From Archangium sp. (GTDB taxonomy: Bacteria > Myxococcota > Myxococcia > Myxococcales > Myxococcaceae): a stretch of 64,000 bases of DNA. A model generated the notes under the pieces. It saw nothing but the letters and a program-made list of their open reading frames with translations, searched no databases and was not told the DNA's origin. Positions within the stretch are counted from its first letter, which is position 1. The number at the start of each line of letters is the position of its first letter. The stretch is from assembly GCA_022843845.1 (NCBI GenBank), contig JALHMW010000004.1, positions 124,001-188,000 on the forward strand, read 5' to 3'. Shown here piece after piece: positions 12,365 through 20,105 of the stretch. A program made the position numbers and the translations under genes.

Positions 12365-12664
12365 ATGAACCCACGCACCTTCACTGTGGCGACGACGACG
12401 ACGGATCCCCTCACTGCCGAGCGGCTGGTCGCGGTGCTGACCGACGCGGGCCTCGACGCGTTCTCGAGGGCTGGCGGGGCGGCGGCCGCGAGCGCGTTGG
12501 GCGCCGCAGAGCCCGCGTTCTTCGACGTGCTGGTGGCGAGCGAATCGATGGAGCAGGCGGGACCGCTCGTGACCCAGGAGCTCGAAGCCATCGAGCGAGA
12601 CTCGGCAGAGAACGAGAAGGCTGCCGAAGAAGAGGCCCTCTCAGCCGAGACGCCGACGGCCTGA
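12365..12664 (+). CDS. Small DUF2007-like putative signal-transducing protein
   Basis: 99-aa soluble protein. The first 75 residues follow the DUF2007 pattern: a beta strand, a helix 'DPLTAERLVAVLTDAGLDA', a variable basic/Ala loop, 'FDVLVASESMEQAGPLV' and an acidic C-terminal helix (rich in Glu). Family members are described as putative signal transducers of unknown target. It is a single-gene unit divergent from the membrane protein gene and its 3' end overlaps the convergent DUF1460 gene by 24 bases. It has no ribosome-binding site; a TAGCCT box ends seven bases upstream of the ATG. Confidence 0.75.
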   Translation: MNPRTFTVATTTTDPLTAERLVAVLTDAGLDAFSRAGGAAAASALGAAEPAFFDVLVASESMEQAGPLVTQELEAIERDSAENEKAAEEEALSAETPTA

Positions 12665-13696
12665 GCGCAGCGCGGCGAGGAGCAGCAGGAGCAGCACCGC
12701 GCCTCCACCCGTCGAGGAACACCGGCACGGCCGCGCCTCGACCACGACGGGAGGCGCAGCGTCCGTCACGCCAGCGTCGGATGGCGGCTGCCCCGCGTCG
12801 GTCGCCACACCAGCATCGGTCGCCACACCAGCATCGGTCGCCACACCAGCATCGGTCGCCACCCCGGCGTCGATCGCCACGCCTCCGTCGAGCCACGACG
12901 GCGCGTTGACGCGGTAGAGGGCGACCCCCTCGACCGTCCACGCGCCGAACTCGAGGTTGCGCTTGAGGTATTTCTCGACGGGCTCGTCGACGACCTTCTT
13001 GAAGCTGCGAGACGCGTGGCGAAGAAACGGCCCCGACGGCTTCTGCACCAGGACGGCGACGTGGGTGACGCGCGTGACCAGCCGCGGCCGGTCGGCCCTG
13101 ACGACCACGACGATGAGGCCCTCGGGCGCCGTCGCCAGCACCGCCGGCGCGCGCTCTGACGGAACGATGTCGAGGAAGAACTGCCCCGTCGCCTGCCCCG
13201 CTGGAGACAGCCCGAGCGACAGCCCACCCTTCTCGGCCCACGTCTCTTTCGTGATGCGCTTGCTCACGCGCTTCACGACGTCCTTCCCGTAGAGCCGCGT
13301 CACGTCTTCGATCAGCCCGCGCGACAGGTTTACCGGCAGCCACTGCGCCTCCATCACGTGCAGCCGGCCCTCGTACGACGGCGCCCCTTCGTAGCGAATG
13401 TGGTTGAGCGTCTCGATGACGCGCGCCTCGTCGGGCGTGACGGCGAGCGCCAGCGACTGTTCCACCATCGTCAGGCAGTCGGCCGCATCGTACCGCAGCA
13501 GTGGATCGGGGTCGTACCCGGCCCCTTCTCCCAGTGGGGACAGCACGTACGGCGTGCCGAGGAACCCTTCGCTCGCAGCCGCGAACCGCGCCTCCAGCGG
13601 CAGCGACTTGAGCGCCTCGAGCTGCGCAGCCCGCGCACCCCCATCGAGTGACTGCCACGGGGCGACGGCGACCAGCGCCATCACGACGAAGGTCAC
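12641..13696 (-). CDS. DUF1460 amidase/NlpC-like secreted protein with MYXO-CTERM-like tail
   Basis: 351 aa. Signal peptide (1-15), then a DUF1460 domain, a papain-like fold related to N-acetylmuramoyl-L-alanine amidases: catalytic Cys74 in AADCLTMVEQ and a His near 218 in VTHVAVLVQ. Residues 270-303 contain tandem VATDAG hexapeptides. The last 28 residues are a Cys-containing start (CRCSSTGGG), a Leu-rich membrane segment and an Arg cluster, the layout of the MYXO-CTERM surface-sorting tag (known family knowledge: cleaved by myxosortase). The product is therefore likely a surface-displayed cell-wall hydrolase. GTG 13696 overlaps the upstream HEAT gene stop (GTGA). Confidence 0.88.
   Translation of the reverse strand: MTFVVMALVAVAPWQSLDGGARAAQLEALKSLPLEARFAAASEGFLGTPYVLSPLGEGAGYDPDPLLRYDAADCLTMVEQSLALAVTPDEARVIETLNHIRYEGAPSYEGRLHVMEAQWLPVNLSRGLIEDVTRLYGKDVVKRVSKRITKETWAEKGGLSLGLSPAGQATGQFFLDIVPSERAPAVLATAPEGLIVVVVRADRPRLVTRVTHVAVLVQKPSGPFLRHASRSFKKVVDEPVEKYLKRNLEFGAWTVEGVALYRVNAPSWLDGGVAIDAGVATDAGVATDAGVATDAGVATDAGQPPSDAGVTDAAPPVVVEARPCRCSSTGGGAVLLLLLLAALRSGRRRLG
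12801..12890. repeat. 18-bp tandem repeat (three perfect and two degenerate copies)
   Basis: Unit GTCGCCACACCAGCATCG occupies 12801-12818, 12819-12836 and 12837-12854 without a mismatch; 12855-12872 and 12873-12890 are degenerate copies. It lies in frame in the DUF1460 gene and encodes VATDAG hexapeptides, so copy-number change would lengthen or shorten the stalk between catalytic domain and membrane tag without a frameshift. Confidence 0.95.
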
Positions 13697-14658
13697 TTCA
13701 AGCCTGCCTTGTTCAAGATGAGCGCTCGTTGTTCATCGGGCAGGCGCAGCAGCTCGAGCTCCGTCTCGTAGATGAGGCGATCGTCGACCGGGGCCTTGAA
13801 GCTCTCGAGCACCAGCCACTCCACCATGCGGCCGTCACCGCCCTGCGCCAGGAGCCTGGCCGCGCGCGCTCGCACCGAGACCTCCGGGTCAGTGACGAGC
13901 GGCGTCAGCCTCGGCGCGGCGAGCTTCGCGGGCGCGCCGTCGAAGAGCATCGCGCCCTGGAGGCGCTCGTACTTGTCCTTCGACACGAGGAGCACCTTCG
14001 CCGCGTCGAACCCCTTCTTGCTCCCGAGCAGACACAGCGCCTGCGTGGCAGCGAGGCGGGTCGACTCCGAAGACGACTCGAGCATCGACTCGAGGCCCTT
14101 CGCCTGCTTCGGGTCTCCGAGCTTGCCAACGCCGATGATCATCAGCGCGCGCGTCTCGGGGTCGTCTTCGGTCTTCGCCGCGACCAGCAGGTCTCGGGCA
14201 GCCCTCGCGCTCTTGATGGCGATGAGGGCTTTGGCGGCCTCGCGTCGAACGCCCAGCGTCTTCTCGGTGAGCAATGGGGTCAGCACCGGCACGGCCGTGG
14301 GCTGTTTCAATCTGCCGAGGATGCGCAGGCCGTTCATTCGGAACGAGACATCGTCGGTCGAGCGCGCGGCGTTGGTGGCCAGGGCGAGCAGCTCGGGGTG
14401 CGGCGTGGCGATCTGCGCCAGCACCTCGAAGAACGCGTTGCGCACCTTCGTGTCGACGAGCCGGCGCAGCGCGAACGCGATCGCGTCGGTGGCCACGGCC
14501 TCGGTGCCCGCGAACGAGATGCGGTTGGCCACCTGCGTCGGCGAGAGGCTGCCGGCTTCGAGCGCCGCGAGCGCCTCACGGGTGTCGGCGAGCTTGTCCT
14601 TGCCGAGCGAATGGCCCGCGACGAGGAGCAGACCGATGAGGAAGCCGCGACGGAGCAT
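13693..14658 (-). CDS. Exported HEAT-repeat protein
   Basis: 321 aa with an N-terminal signal (MLRRGFLIGLLLVAGHSLG) followed by consecutive HEAT/armadillo-like helix pairs: 'RMNGLRILGRLKQPTAVPVL', 'RREAAKALIAIKSARAA', 'RALMIIGVGKLGDPKQA', 'RLAATQALCLLGSKKG', 'RARAARLLAQGGDGRM'. HEAT solenoids bind protein partners; here probably in the periplasm. The stop overlaps the start of the DUF1460 gene (GTGA), so the two are made together. It diverges from a second HEAT-repeat gene starting 25 bases away. No Shine-Dalgarno sequence precedes ATG 14658; a TAACCT box ends seven bases upstream. Confidence 0.85.
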   Translation of the reverse strand: MLRRGFLIGLLLVAGHSLGKDKLADTREALAALEAGSLSPTQVANRISFAGTEAVATDAIAFALRRLVDTKVRNAFFEVLAQIATPHPELLALATNAARSTDDVSFRMNGLRILGRLKQPTAVPVLTPLLTEKTLGVRREAAKALIAIKSARAARDLLVAAKTEDDPETRALMIIGVGKLGDPKQAKGLESMLESSSESTRLAATQALCLLGSKKGFDAAKVLLVSKDKYERLQGAMLFDGAPAKLAAPRLTPLVTDPEVSVRARAARLLAQGGDGRMVEWLVLESFKAPVDDRLIYETELELLRLPDEQRALILNKAGLK

Positions 14659-14665
14659 GGAGAAG

Positions 14666-14675
14666 AGGTTACCAT
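14666..14675. promoter_or_regulatory. Overlapping divergent -10-like boxes between two HEAT genes
   Basis: AGGTTACCAT contains the palindrome GGTTACC. Read on the plus strand it gives TACCAT (14670-14675), ending eight bases before GTG 14684. Read on the minus strand it gives TAACCT (14671-14666), ending seven bases before ATG 14658. A single palindrome could thus serve as the -10 region for both divergent genes. Confidence 0.28.
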
Positions 14676-14683
14676 CGCCACCG

Positions 14684-16252
14684 GTGCGGCACCTGTTCGT
14701 CGTTCTCCTCCTTCAGGCGTGGCCCGTGCTGGCCCAGTCGCGAGACGTGAGCGCGCGGTGCCGGCGCCCCTGCGAAGCGTTGACGGCCGACGCCCGGCAG
14801 CGCGCGTCGTTGTGCCTGAAGTGCGGCCTCGACGCCGAGCCGATGGGCTGGCTGTTCAAGCTCTCGCCCATCCCCGCCGCCGCGTTCACCCACGACGACT
14901 GGCTGGTGCGCTGGAGCGCCCTCAAGGCCGAAGCGAAGGCGAAGCACCTGACGGTCGAGCAGCGGCTGGCACAGGCGATCGACTCGGCCGCCGGGGAACA
15001 GCGGGTGACGACCTGCCTGACCGCGGTGATGGCGGCGGGCGCGCGGTCGTCGACCCGTGACGCGTTGCTCGCGAGCGAGCCCAGGGCGCTGGCGGCGTGT
15101 CAGGCGATCGATGGCAGCGTGTACAAGCAGGGCACGCTCGAGCTCTTCGTCGCCGACCGCAACCGCGCGCATGAGGCGCTGCAGTGTCTGTCGGCGGGTC
15201 GCGGCACCGGCCCCGCGCGCGTGGTGCTCGACGCGCTGGGCCCCACGCCATCGGAGACCGACGAGGCGCTCGCCGAGCTGCTCGTGCTGCACGCAGAGCG
15301 CGGAGGGCCCCCGGTCGGGCTGGCGCTCCTGCGAGACGCCACCGAGAAGGACGCGGCGCAGGTCGACCGCCTGCTGAAGTTCTACTCGGTGCTGCGCGAC
15401 AAGAACCGGCCGCTGCTCGCCTCGTCGGAGAAGGACGCCAGGAGGCAGGCCGTCGTGGCGCTCGCGCCCATCGCGCCGCTGAGCGCCTCGGAGCTGCAGG
15501 TGGCCCTCAACGACAGCCAGGCCTCGATCCGCATGGCCGCGGCACGGTCGATCTCGCGTGGCGAGGGGCGCTCCGTGACGGAGGCCGCTGAAGCCAGGCT
15601 CTCGGGCGCGACGCCCGCCAACGCCTCCGAGAAGCGCCGCTGGCTGACCCTGCTGGCCGACGTCGACGACCCCCGCTGCCCCGCCCTCACCCGGCGCACC
15701 TGGGAAGACGAGACGCAACCTGACGCCGTGCGCGCCGAGGCGCTGGTGTCGCTCGCCGGCTGTGCGCGCAGGGCCTCGGTGCCCGATCTCGCGCGCGCCG
15801 CCGCTGCGAAGAACGTGACCCTGCAGGCCGGGGTGATGCGCGCGGTGTTGCTGCTGCCCCGCGAGCCCGGCGTGGTGCCGCTCGTCGAAGAGGCGCTGAC
15901 CTCGAGCGCCGACGAGGTGCTCGCCGGCGCCGCCCAGGCCATCGGCGCGCACCGGCTGACGTCCCTGGCCCCCAGGCTGTCGCCGCTCCTCGAGCATCAG
16001 GGAGGCACGGTGCGCGCCGAGGCGCTCAAGGCGGTCTCGGTGCTCGACCCGAGAAAGGCGCAGCCGGTCGTCATCTCGAAGCTCGGGCAGGACCCCGACG
16101 TCGAGGTGCGCCTCGCCGCCGCAGCGCTCCTGGCCGAGGTGGGTGGGCCGCTGGCCGTCTCGGCCCTCGCACAGGCGTCGAAGACCGACGGCGACGGCCG
16201 TGTGAAAATGGCTGCGACCGAGAGCTTGCGTAGACTGGGCGTCACGCCGTGA
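14684..16252 (+). CDS. Exported HEAT-repeat protein
   Basis: 522 aa. Signal peptide MRHLFVVLLLQAWPVLAQ, a Cys-rich start (CRRPCEALT, SLCLKCGLD), then HEAT-like repeats through the C-terminus: 'RQAVVALAPIAPLSASEL', 'RMAAARSISRGEGRSV', 'RAEALVSLAGCARRASV', 'RAEALKAVSVLDPRKAQ', 'RLAAAALLAEVGGPLAV', 'KMAATESLRRLG'. GTG 14684 is preferred over ATG 14657 because it gives a clean signal peptide and does not overlap the divergent gene. It shares a short divergent region with the other HEAT gene, implying co-regulation, and lies 16 bases upstream of the degenerate GGDEF gene. Partner unknown. Confidence 0.82.
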   Translation: MRHLFVVLLLQAWPVLAQSRDVSARCRRPCEALTADARQRASLCLKCGLDAEPMGWLFKLSPIPAAAFTHDDWLVRWSALKAEAKAKHLTVEQRLAQAIDSAAGEQRVTTCLTAVMAAGARSSTRDALLASEPRALAACQAIDGSVYKQGTLELFVADRNRAHEALQCLSAGRGTGPARVVLDALGPTPSETDEALAELLVLHAERGGPPVGLALLRDATEKDAAQVDRLLKFYSVLRDKNRPLLASSEKDARRQAVVALAPIAPLSASELQVALNDSQASIRMAAARSISRGEGRSVTEAAEARLSGATPANASEKRRWLTLLADVDDPRCPALTRRTWEDETQPDAVRAEALVSLAGCARRASVPDLARAAAAKNVTLQAGVMRAVLLLPREPGVVPLVEEALTSSADEVLAGAAQAIGAHRLTSLAPRLSPLLEHQGGTVRAEALKAVSVLDPRKAQPVVISKLGQDPDVEVRLAAAALLAEVGGPLAVSALAQASKTDGDGRVKMAATESLRRLGVTP

Positions 16253-16268
16253 AGGAGTCACCCTCGCC

Positions 16269-17171
16269 ATGAAGCTCAAGCACGCTGCCGTCATCGAACC
16301 CAACCAGGCCCGCTGGAAGGCGCTCGCCGCCGGCCTCAAGAAGGCCGGGTTGATCGTGTCCTCCGCGAAGGAGGCGGACGAGCTCGGCAAGGAACAGCTC
16401 GTGGTGCTCGGGGCGTCGGCGAAGTCTCCGTCACGGCTCGCGCGCCTGATTCGCGAGAAGGCGCCGAACGCCCTGCTGCTGGCGGCGCAGTCGAAGGGCT
16501 TCAAGGCGCCGTTCGCCGACGCGGTGCTGCCGCTCCCGCTCTCGGTGAACGACCTGAAGGTGCGTCTGGCCGAGTGGGCCAACCGCCGGGCCGACGACGA
16601 CGGAGGCAGCGCTGCGAGCCGGGCCGGTGAGGGCATTCTCGACCCGACGACCAACTTCTACACGTTCTCGCACTTCAAAGAGGTGCTCTTCGTCGAGGTG
16701 AAACGAGCGCGCCGCTACGGGTTTCCGCTCGCCCTCGCCCTGCTGGCGTTCGACCCGATCAAGGGCGTCCAGCACGTACACTCGCAGTTGATGGGCGGGC
16801 TCGCGCTGGCGATTCGACGTTCGCTCCGCGACACCGACTACCCCGTGCAGTACTCGGCCGATCGGGTGCTGCTGCTGATGCCCCACACCGATCTCGCCGG
16901 CACGTTGATCGTCGCGCGCCGAATCTGCGAGCGGGTCTCGCGCGCGAGCCTGCAATCGGGCGATGACGTGCTGCACCCCACCATCTCGGTCGGCGTCGCG
17001 GCAGGAGAGCCGGGCCGCGAGTACGGCTTTTCAGATCTGGTGCGGCAGGCGCAAGACGGGCTGACCCAGGCGATGGCGCGCGGTGGCAACCGGGTCGAGT
17101 TCTATGACGCGAGCACCGACGTCGCGCTCGAGGCGCCGATGCCACCGACGATTCCGCCCGTCGCTCCGTGA
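16269..17171 (+). CDS. Degenerate GGDEF protein with conserved I-site and receiver-like N-terminus
   Basis: 300 aa. Residues 1-105 look like a receiver-type alpha/beta domain that lacks the usual Asp cluster. Residues 124-290 align with GGDEF: 'ILDPTTNFYTFSHFKE' and 'RARRYGFPLALALLAFDPIK' match the domain start, and 'HPTISVGVAAG' its later part. The signature motif is SADRV (196-200) in place of GG(D/E)EF, so cyclase activity is not expected. The inhibitory RxxD motif is intact as RDTD (187-190), exactly five residues before the signature position, so c-di-GMP binding is plausible. AAGGAG precedes ATG 16269. It converges on an active-looking diguanylate cyclase gene. Confidence 0.85.
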   Translation: MKLKHAAVIEPNQARWKALAAGLKKAGLIVSSAKEADELGKEQLVVLGASAKSPSRLARLIREKAPNALLLAAQSKGFKAPFADAVLPLPLSVNDLKVRLAEWANRRADDDGGSAASRAGEGILDPTTNFYTFSHFKEVLFVEVKRARRYGFPLALALLAFDPIKGVQHVHSQLMGGLALAIRRSLRDTDYPVQYSADRVLLLMPHTDLAGTLIVARRICERVSRASLQSGDDVLHPTISVGVAAGEPGREYGFSDLVRQAQDGLTQAMARGGNRVEFYDASTDVALEAPMPPTIPPVAP

Positions 17172-17198
17172 CAGCGGAGCGGCTGCAGCGTCACCGGC

Positions 17199-18113
17199 TC
17201 ACGGGCCGCTGATGTCGGACGCGTCGACGCGGTTCCGGCCGCCGCGCTTGGCGCGGTAGAGGTACTTGTCGGCCGCGCTGATCAGCTCTTCCGGCTGCGC
17301 GAAGTCCGAGTCGAAGAGTGTCGCGACGCCGAGTGAGATGGTCACCTTGATGGGCGTGCCGTTGAACGCGAAGTCGGCCCCGTCGATGGCGCGACGGCAG
17401 CGCTCGGCACACCGAATCGAGTTGTCAGCCGGTGACTCGCGGAGCATCAGCGCGAACTCTTCACCGCCGTAGCGCGCGAAGAGATCTTCCTGCCGCACCG
17501 TCTCGCTCACCTTGGCCGCGACCTTCTGCAACACGTGATCGCCTGCCGGGTGGCCAAACGTGTCGTTGATCTTCTTGAAGAAGTCGATGTCGAACATCAC
17601 CAGCGACAGCGGCACGCGGTGCCGCAGGCAGTACGCGAACTCCTTGCGGAGCGTGTCGATGAAGTACTTCTTGTTGAAGATGCGCGTGAGGCCGTCGCGC
17701 GTGGCCGACTCGTAGATGGAGCGCTGGTACTCCTCTTCGAGCTGGTCCTGAATGCTGAACTTCACGACCGTGTTGGCGCCGATCTGAATCTTGTCGCCGT
17801 CCTGCAGGGTGGCGACGTTCACCTTGATGCCGTTGAGGTAGGTGCCGTTCGTCGAGCCGAGGTCGACGAGCTGAAAGTGGCCATTGGAGGCCTGCGCGAT
17901 CTTGCAGTGCCGGCGGGAGATGCCGTCGTCGTCGACCTGCAGCGCGAGCTCGGGGCTGCGGCCCATGACGAGCTCGCCCTTCTCGAGCTTGATCATTCGA
18001 CCGACGGAGGCCGGAGAACGCGCGCTGATGACGATCAGGTACGCAGCGTTCTTCTTCTGGGCCTCCCCCAGGAGATCCTTGATGCTGTGGACTGCAGTTT
18101 TGTCCTCAGCCAT
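17199..18113 (-). CDS. FHA-GGDEF diguanylate cyclase
   Basis: 304 aa, soluble. FHA domain at residues 25-120 with phosphothreonine-binding signatures GRS (51-53), SRRH (66-69) and STNGTYLNG (87-95). GGDEF domain at 135-298: FDIDFFKKINDTFGH metal-binding region, catalytic GGEEF (216-220) and inhibitory RxxD as RQED (207-210) five residues before it. It should make c-di-GMP with product inhibition, controlled by docking to a phosphorylated protein such as one of the Hanks kinases abundant in these bacteria. A TAGCGT box lies about 27 bases upstream of the ATG. It ends 27 bases from the convergent degenerate GGDEF gene. Confidence 0.95.
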   Translation of the reverse strand: MAEDKTAVHSIKDLLGEAQKKNAAYLIVISARSPASVGRMIKLEKGELVMGRSPELALQVDDDGISRRHCKIAQASNGHFQLVDLGSTNGTYLNGIKVNVATLQDGDKIQIGANTVVKFSIQDQLEEEYQRSIYESATRDGLTRIFNKKYFIDTLRKEFAYCLRHRVPLSLVMFDIDFFKKINDTFGHPAGDHVLQKVAAKVSETVRQEDLFARYGGEEFALMLRESPADNSIRCAERCRRAIDGADFAFNGTPIKVTISLGVATLFDSDFAQPEELISAADKYLYRAKRGGRNRVDASDISGP

Positions 18114-18150
18114 GCCTTTTCTCAGTCACTTGCTGAAACGACGCTAGCAC

Positions 18151-19137
18151 TCAGCTGCGCTCCCCGGCTACCGATCGTTCGAGGTACGCCCGAAGCCCAC
18201 GCGGAGCCACGTGGGCGAGTCCGTGCATCAGCTTCACCACAGCGGCCGACATCGTGAGGTCTCCACCGCTGATGGCTCCGTACGAGCGCGCCAGCGAGCC
18301 GGATTCGTAGAGCGACAGGTCGACCCCGTTGCGGTGCGCCTGGCTGACCACCACGACCGGAATCTTCAGCCGTTGTGCCTCGGAGAAGACAGGCTCGAGC
18401 GAACGGCCGAGCGCTTTGGAGACGGGGAAGTTGCCCGCGCCGTAGGCCTCGACGACCAGTCCTTTGAGGTGGGGCAACATGGGCAGCACGAGCGCAGGGT
18501 CGAGGCCGGGGAAGATGCGCAACAGGAAGACCTCGGGCACGACCTTCGGCCACAGCATGCGACGGCCTTTGCGCGCCAGCCCCGGCTGGAACCTGGCCTC
18601 GACGCCCAGCACCCCGAGCACCGGGAAGTTCGGGCTGTCGAAGGCGTCGTACTCGGCGATCGACACCTTCCTCACGCGGTTCCCACGGAAGAGGTGCGAG
18701 TCGAAGCAGACCGTCACCTCTTTCGGGCCATGCAGCGCGGCCGTCACGGCGTCGATGAGGTTGAGGCGCGCGTCGCTGCGCACCTCACCCAGCGGCCGCT
18801 GCGCGCCGGTCAGCACCACCGGCTTGTCGAGGTTCTTGAGCATGAACGACAACGCCGACGCCGTGTCCGACAGCGTGTCGGTGCCGTGCGTGATGACCGC
18901 GCCGTCGAAGTCGTCGAGGCGCTCATGGAGCAACGTCGCCAGGCGCGTCCACAGCTCGGGCTGCATCTCGCAGCTGTCGAGGTTCGAGAAGAGCTCGAAT
19001 TCGAGCTGGGCCAGCTTCGTCAGCTCGGGCACCCGCTGACGCACGGTGCGAATGAACGCTCCGGGCTTGAGCGCGTGCGGTCGTCGGCCGCTCATGCCGA
19101 GGGTGCCGCCGGTGTGCACCAGAAGGAGTCGTCGCAT
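18151..19137 (-). CDS. ansA: L-asparaginase, type I (cytoplasmic)
   Basis: 328 aa, no signal peptide. Hydrolyses L-asparagine to aspartate and ammonia. The two catalytic Thr motifs are present: HTGGT (8-12) at the N-terminus and THGTDTLS (83-90), with the following catalytic Lys in VVLTGAQRPLGEVRSDA region and the usual length for AnsA. ATG 19137 overlaps by design or chance with the start region of the divergent DsbA-like gene. It lies 37 bases upstream of the FHA-GGDEF gene on the same strand and may be co-transcribed. Gene symbol given on family similarity. Confidence 0.93.
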   Translation of the reverse strand: MRRLLLVHTGGTLGMSGRRPHALKPGAFIRTVRQRVPELTKLAQLEFELFSNLDSCEMQPELWTRLATLLHERLDDFDGAVITHGTDTLSDTASALSFMLKNLDKPVVLTGAQRPLGEVRSDARLNLIDAVTAALHGPKEVTVCFDSHLFRGNRVRKVSIAEYDAFDSPNFPVLGVLGVEARFQPGLARKGRRMLWPKVVPEVFLLRIFPGLDPALVLPMLPHLKGLVVEAYGAGNFPVSKALGRSLEPVFSEAQRLKIPVVVVSQAHRNGVDLSLYESGSLARSYGAISGGDLTMSAAVVKLMHGLAHVAPRGLRAYLERSVAGERS

Positions 19138-20101
19138 GGCAATTCGTGAGAAAGGTCGTTCCTTTACAAGCCCACCTCACGTGGGTACAACGATTCGCAT
19201 CGTGGCGCGTCGGATCTGCTCAACACAAGCGCTCCTCGCGCTCTGCTTCACCACTGCCGCGTTCGGCCCGATCGCGTTCGCGCAGGGCAGCGACCCGGCC
19301 CGCCTGCTCTCGGAGCTGCCCGGCTTCGACTTCTCGAGGCTGTCTGCGGCGGCGAAAAAAGAGCTCGTCAACGTGCTGACCGACGAGTTCGACGCCTGCG
19401 GCAGGCCGCTGACGTTGATGGCCTCGCTCAAGAAGGGCGACGCGTGCAAACACACGAAGCGGCTCGTCGGGTACGCTGCGTTCCAGGCCTCTGAAGGCAG
19501 CGCCGCGACCGAGATCCTCAACGGGCTCGCGAAGTACAACCAGACGTTCTCGGGCAAGCGCGCGAAGCTCCCTGTCGACGAGCGCCAGTGCGTGGGCCCG
19601 AAAGACGCGAAGGTGACGATGGTCGAGTTCAGCGACTTCGAGTGCCCGTACTGCAACGCGGCGCGCCCGATGCTGGAAGAGCTCATCAAGTCGCGGCCGC
19701 AGGTGAAGGTGTGCTTCGCGACCTTCCCGCTCGCCGTTCACCCCAACGCGACGCTGGCGGGGCAGGCGGCCCTCTTCGCCAGAGACAACGGCAAGTTCCT
19801 CACCATGTCGAACGCGCTCTTCGACAACCAGCTCGCGCTGAGTGAAGGGTTGATCCGCCAGCTCGTGAAGAAGATCGGCCTCGACGAGAAGGCGTTCGAC
19901 AAGGCCGTGGCCGAGAAGAAGTACCTCGACGAGCTCAACGCCTCGAAAGAGGCCGGCAAGGCGGGCGGAGTCGACTCGACGCCGTCGGTCTTCGTCAACG
20001 GGCGTAAAGTCACGCTGACGTTCTCGCTCGAGACCATGCTGCTCGCGGTCGACGACGAACAGGACTGGGTGTCGGGCAACTCGAGCTGGAACGGGAACTG
20101 A
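19136..20101 (+). CDS. DsbA-family thioredoxin-fold protein, exported
   Basis: 321 aa with N-terminal signal (hydrophobic core ALLALCFTTAAFGPIAFA at 32-49), a helical N-terminal region (60-140) and a DsbA/thioredoxin_4 domain: EFSDFECPYCNAARPM with redox CPYC (170-173) and a cis-Pro loop DSTPSVFVNG near 285. It probably catalyses disulfide exchange or reduction of periplasmic proteins. Start: ATG 19136 has an ideal AAGGAG seven bases upstream, although this lies within the divergent asparaginase gene; GTG 19202 would give a more typical 27-residue signal peptide and is the alternative. The DUF4388 gene follows four bases after the stop. Confidence 0.88.
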   Translation: MAIREKGRSFTSPPHVGTTIRIVARRICSTQALLALCFTTAAFGPIAFAQGSDPARLLSELPGFDFSRLSAAAKKELVNVLTDEFDACGRPLTLMASLKKGDACKHTKRLVGYAAFQASEGSAATEILNGLAKYNQTFSGKRAKLPVDERQCVGPKDAKVTMVEFSDFECPYCNAARPMLEELIKSRPQVKVCFATFPLAVHPNATLAGQAALFARDNGKFLTMSNALFDNQLALSEGLIRQLVKKIGLDEKAFDKAVAEKKYLDELNASKEAGKAGGVDSTPSVFVNGRKVTLTFSLETMLLAVDDEQDWVSGNSSWNGN

Positions 20102-20105
20102 CGCG

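Noticed and set aside
12801..12890. 18-bp tandem repeat considered as a mini CRISPR array
   Set aside because: Units are directly adjacent without spacers, shorter than CRISPR repeats, and in frame within the DUF1460 gene; no cas genes nearby.
13772..14683. Upstream extension of the plus-strand HEAT gene
   Set aside because: It is antisense to the other HEAT gene and Ser/Arg-rich; signal peptide begins at GTG 14684.
16269..17171. Degenerate GGDEF gene considered a pseudogene
   Set aside because: The frame is intact, has a strong ribosome site, and the I-site is conserved, which points to selection for a non-catalytic role.
17172..17211. CAGCGG/CCGCTG arms between the convergent GGDEF genes as a bidirectional terminator
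   Set aside because: Arms of only six bases with a long loop and no T-run in either direction.
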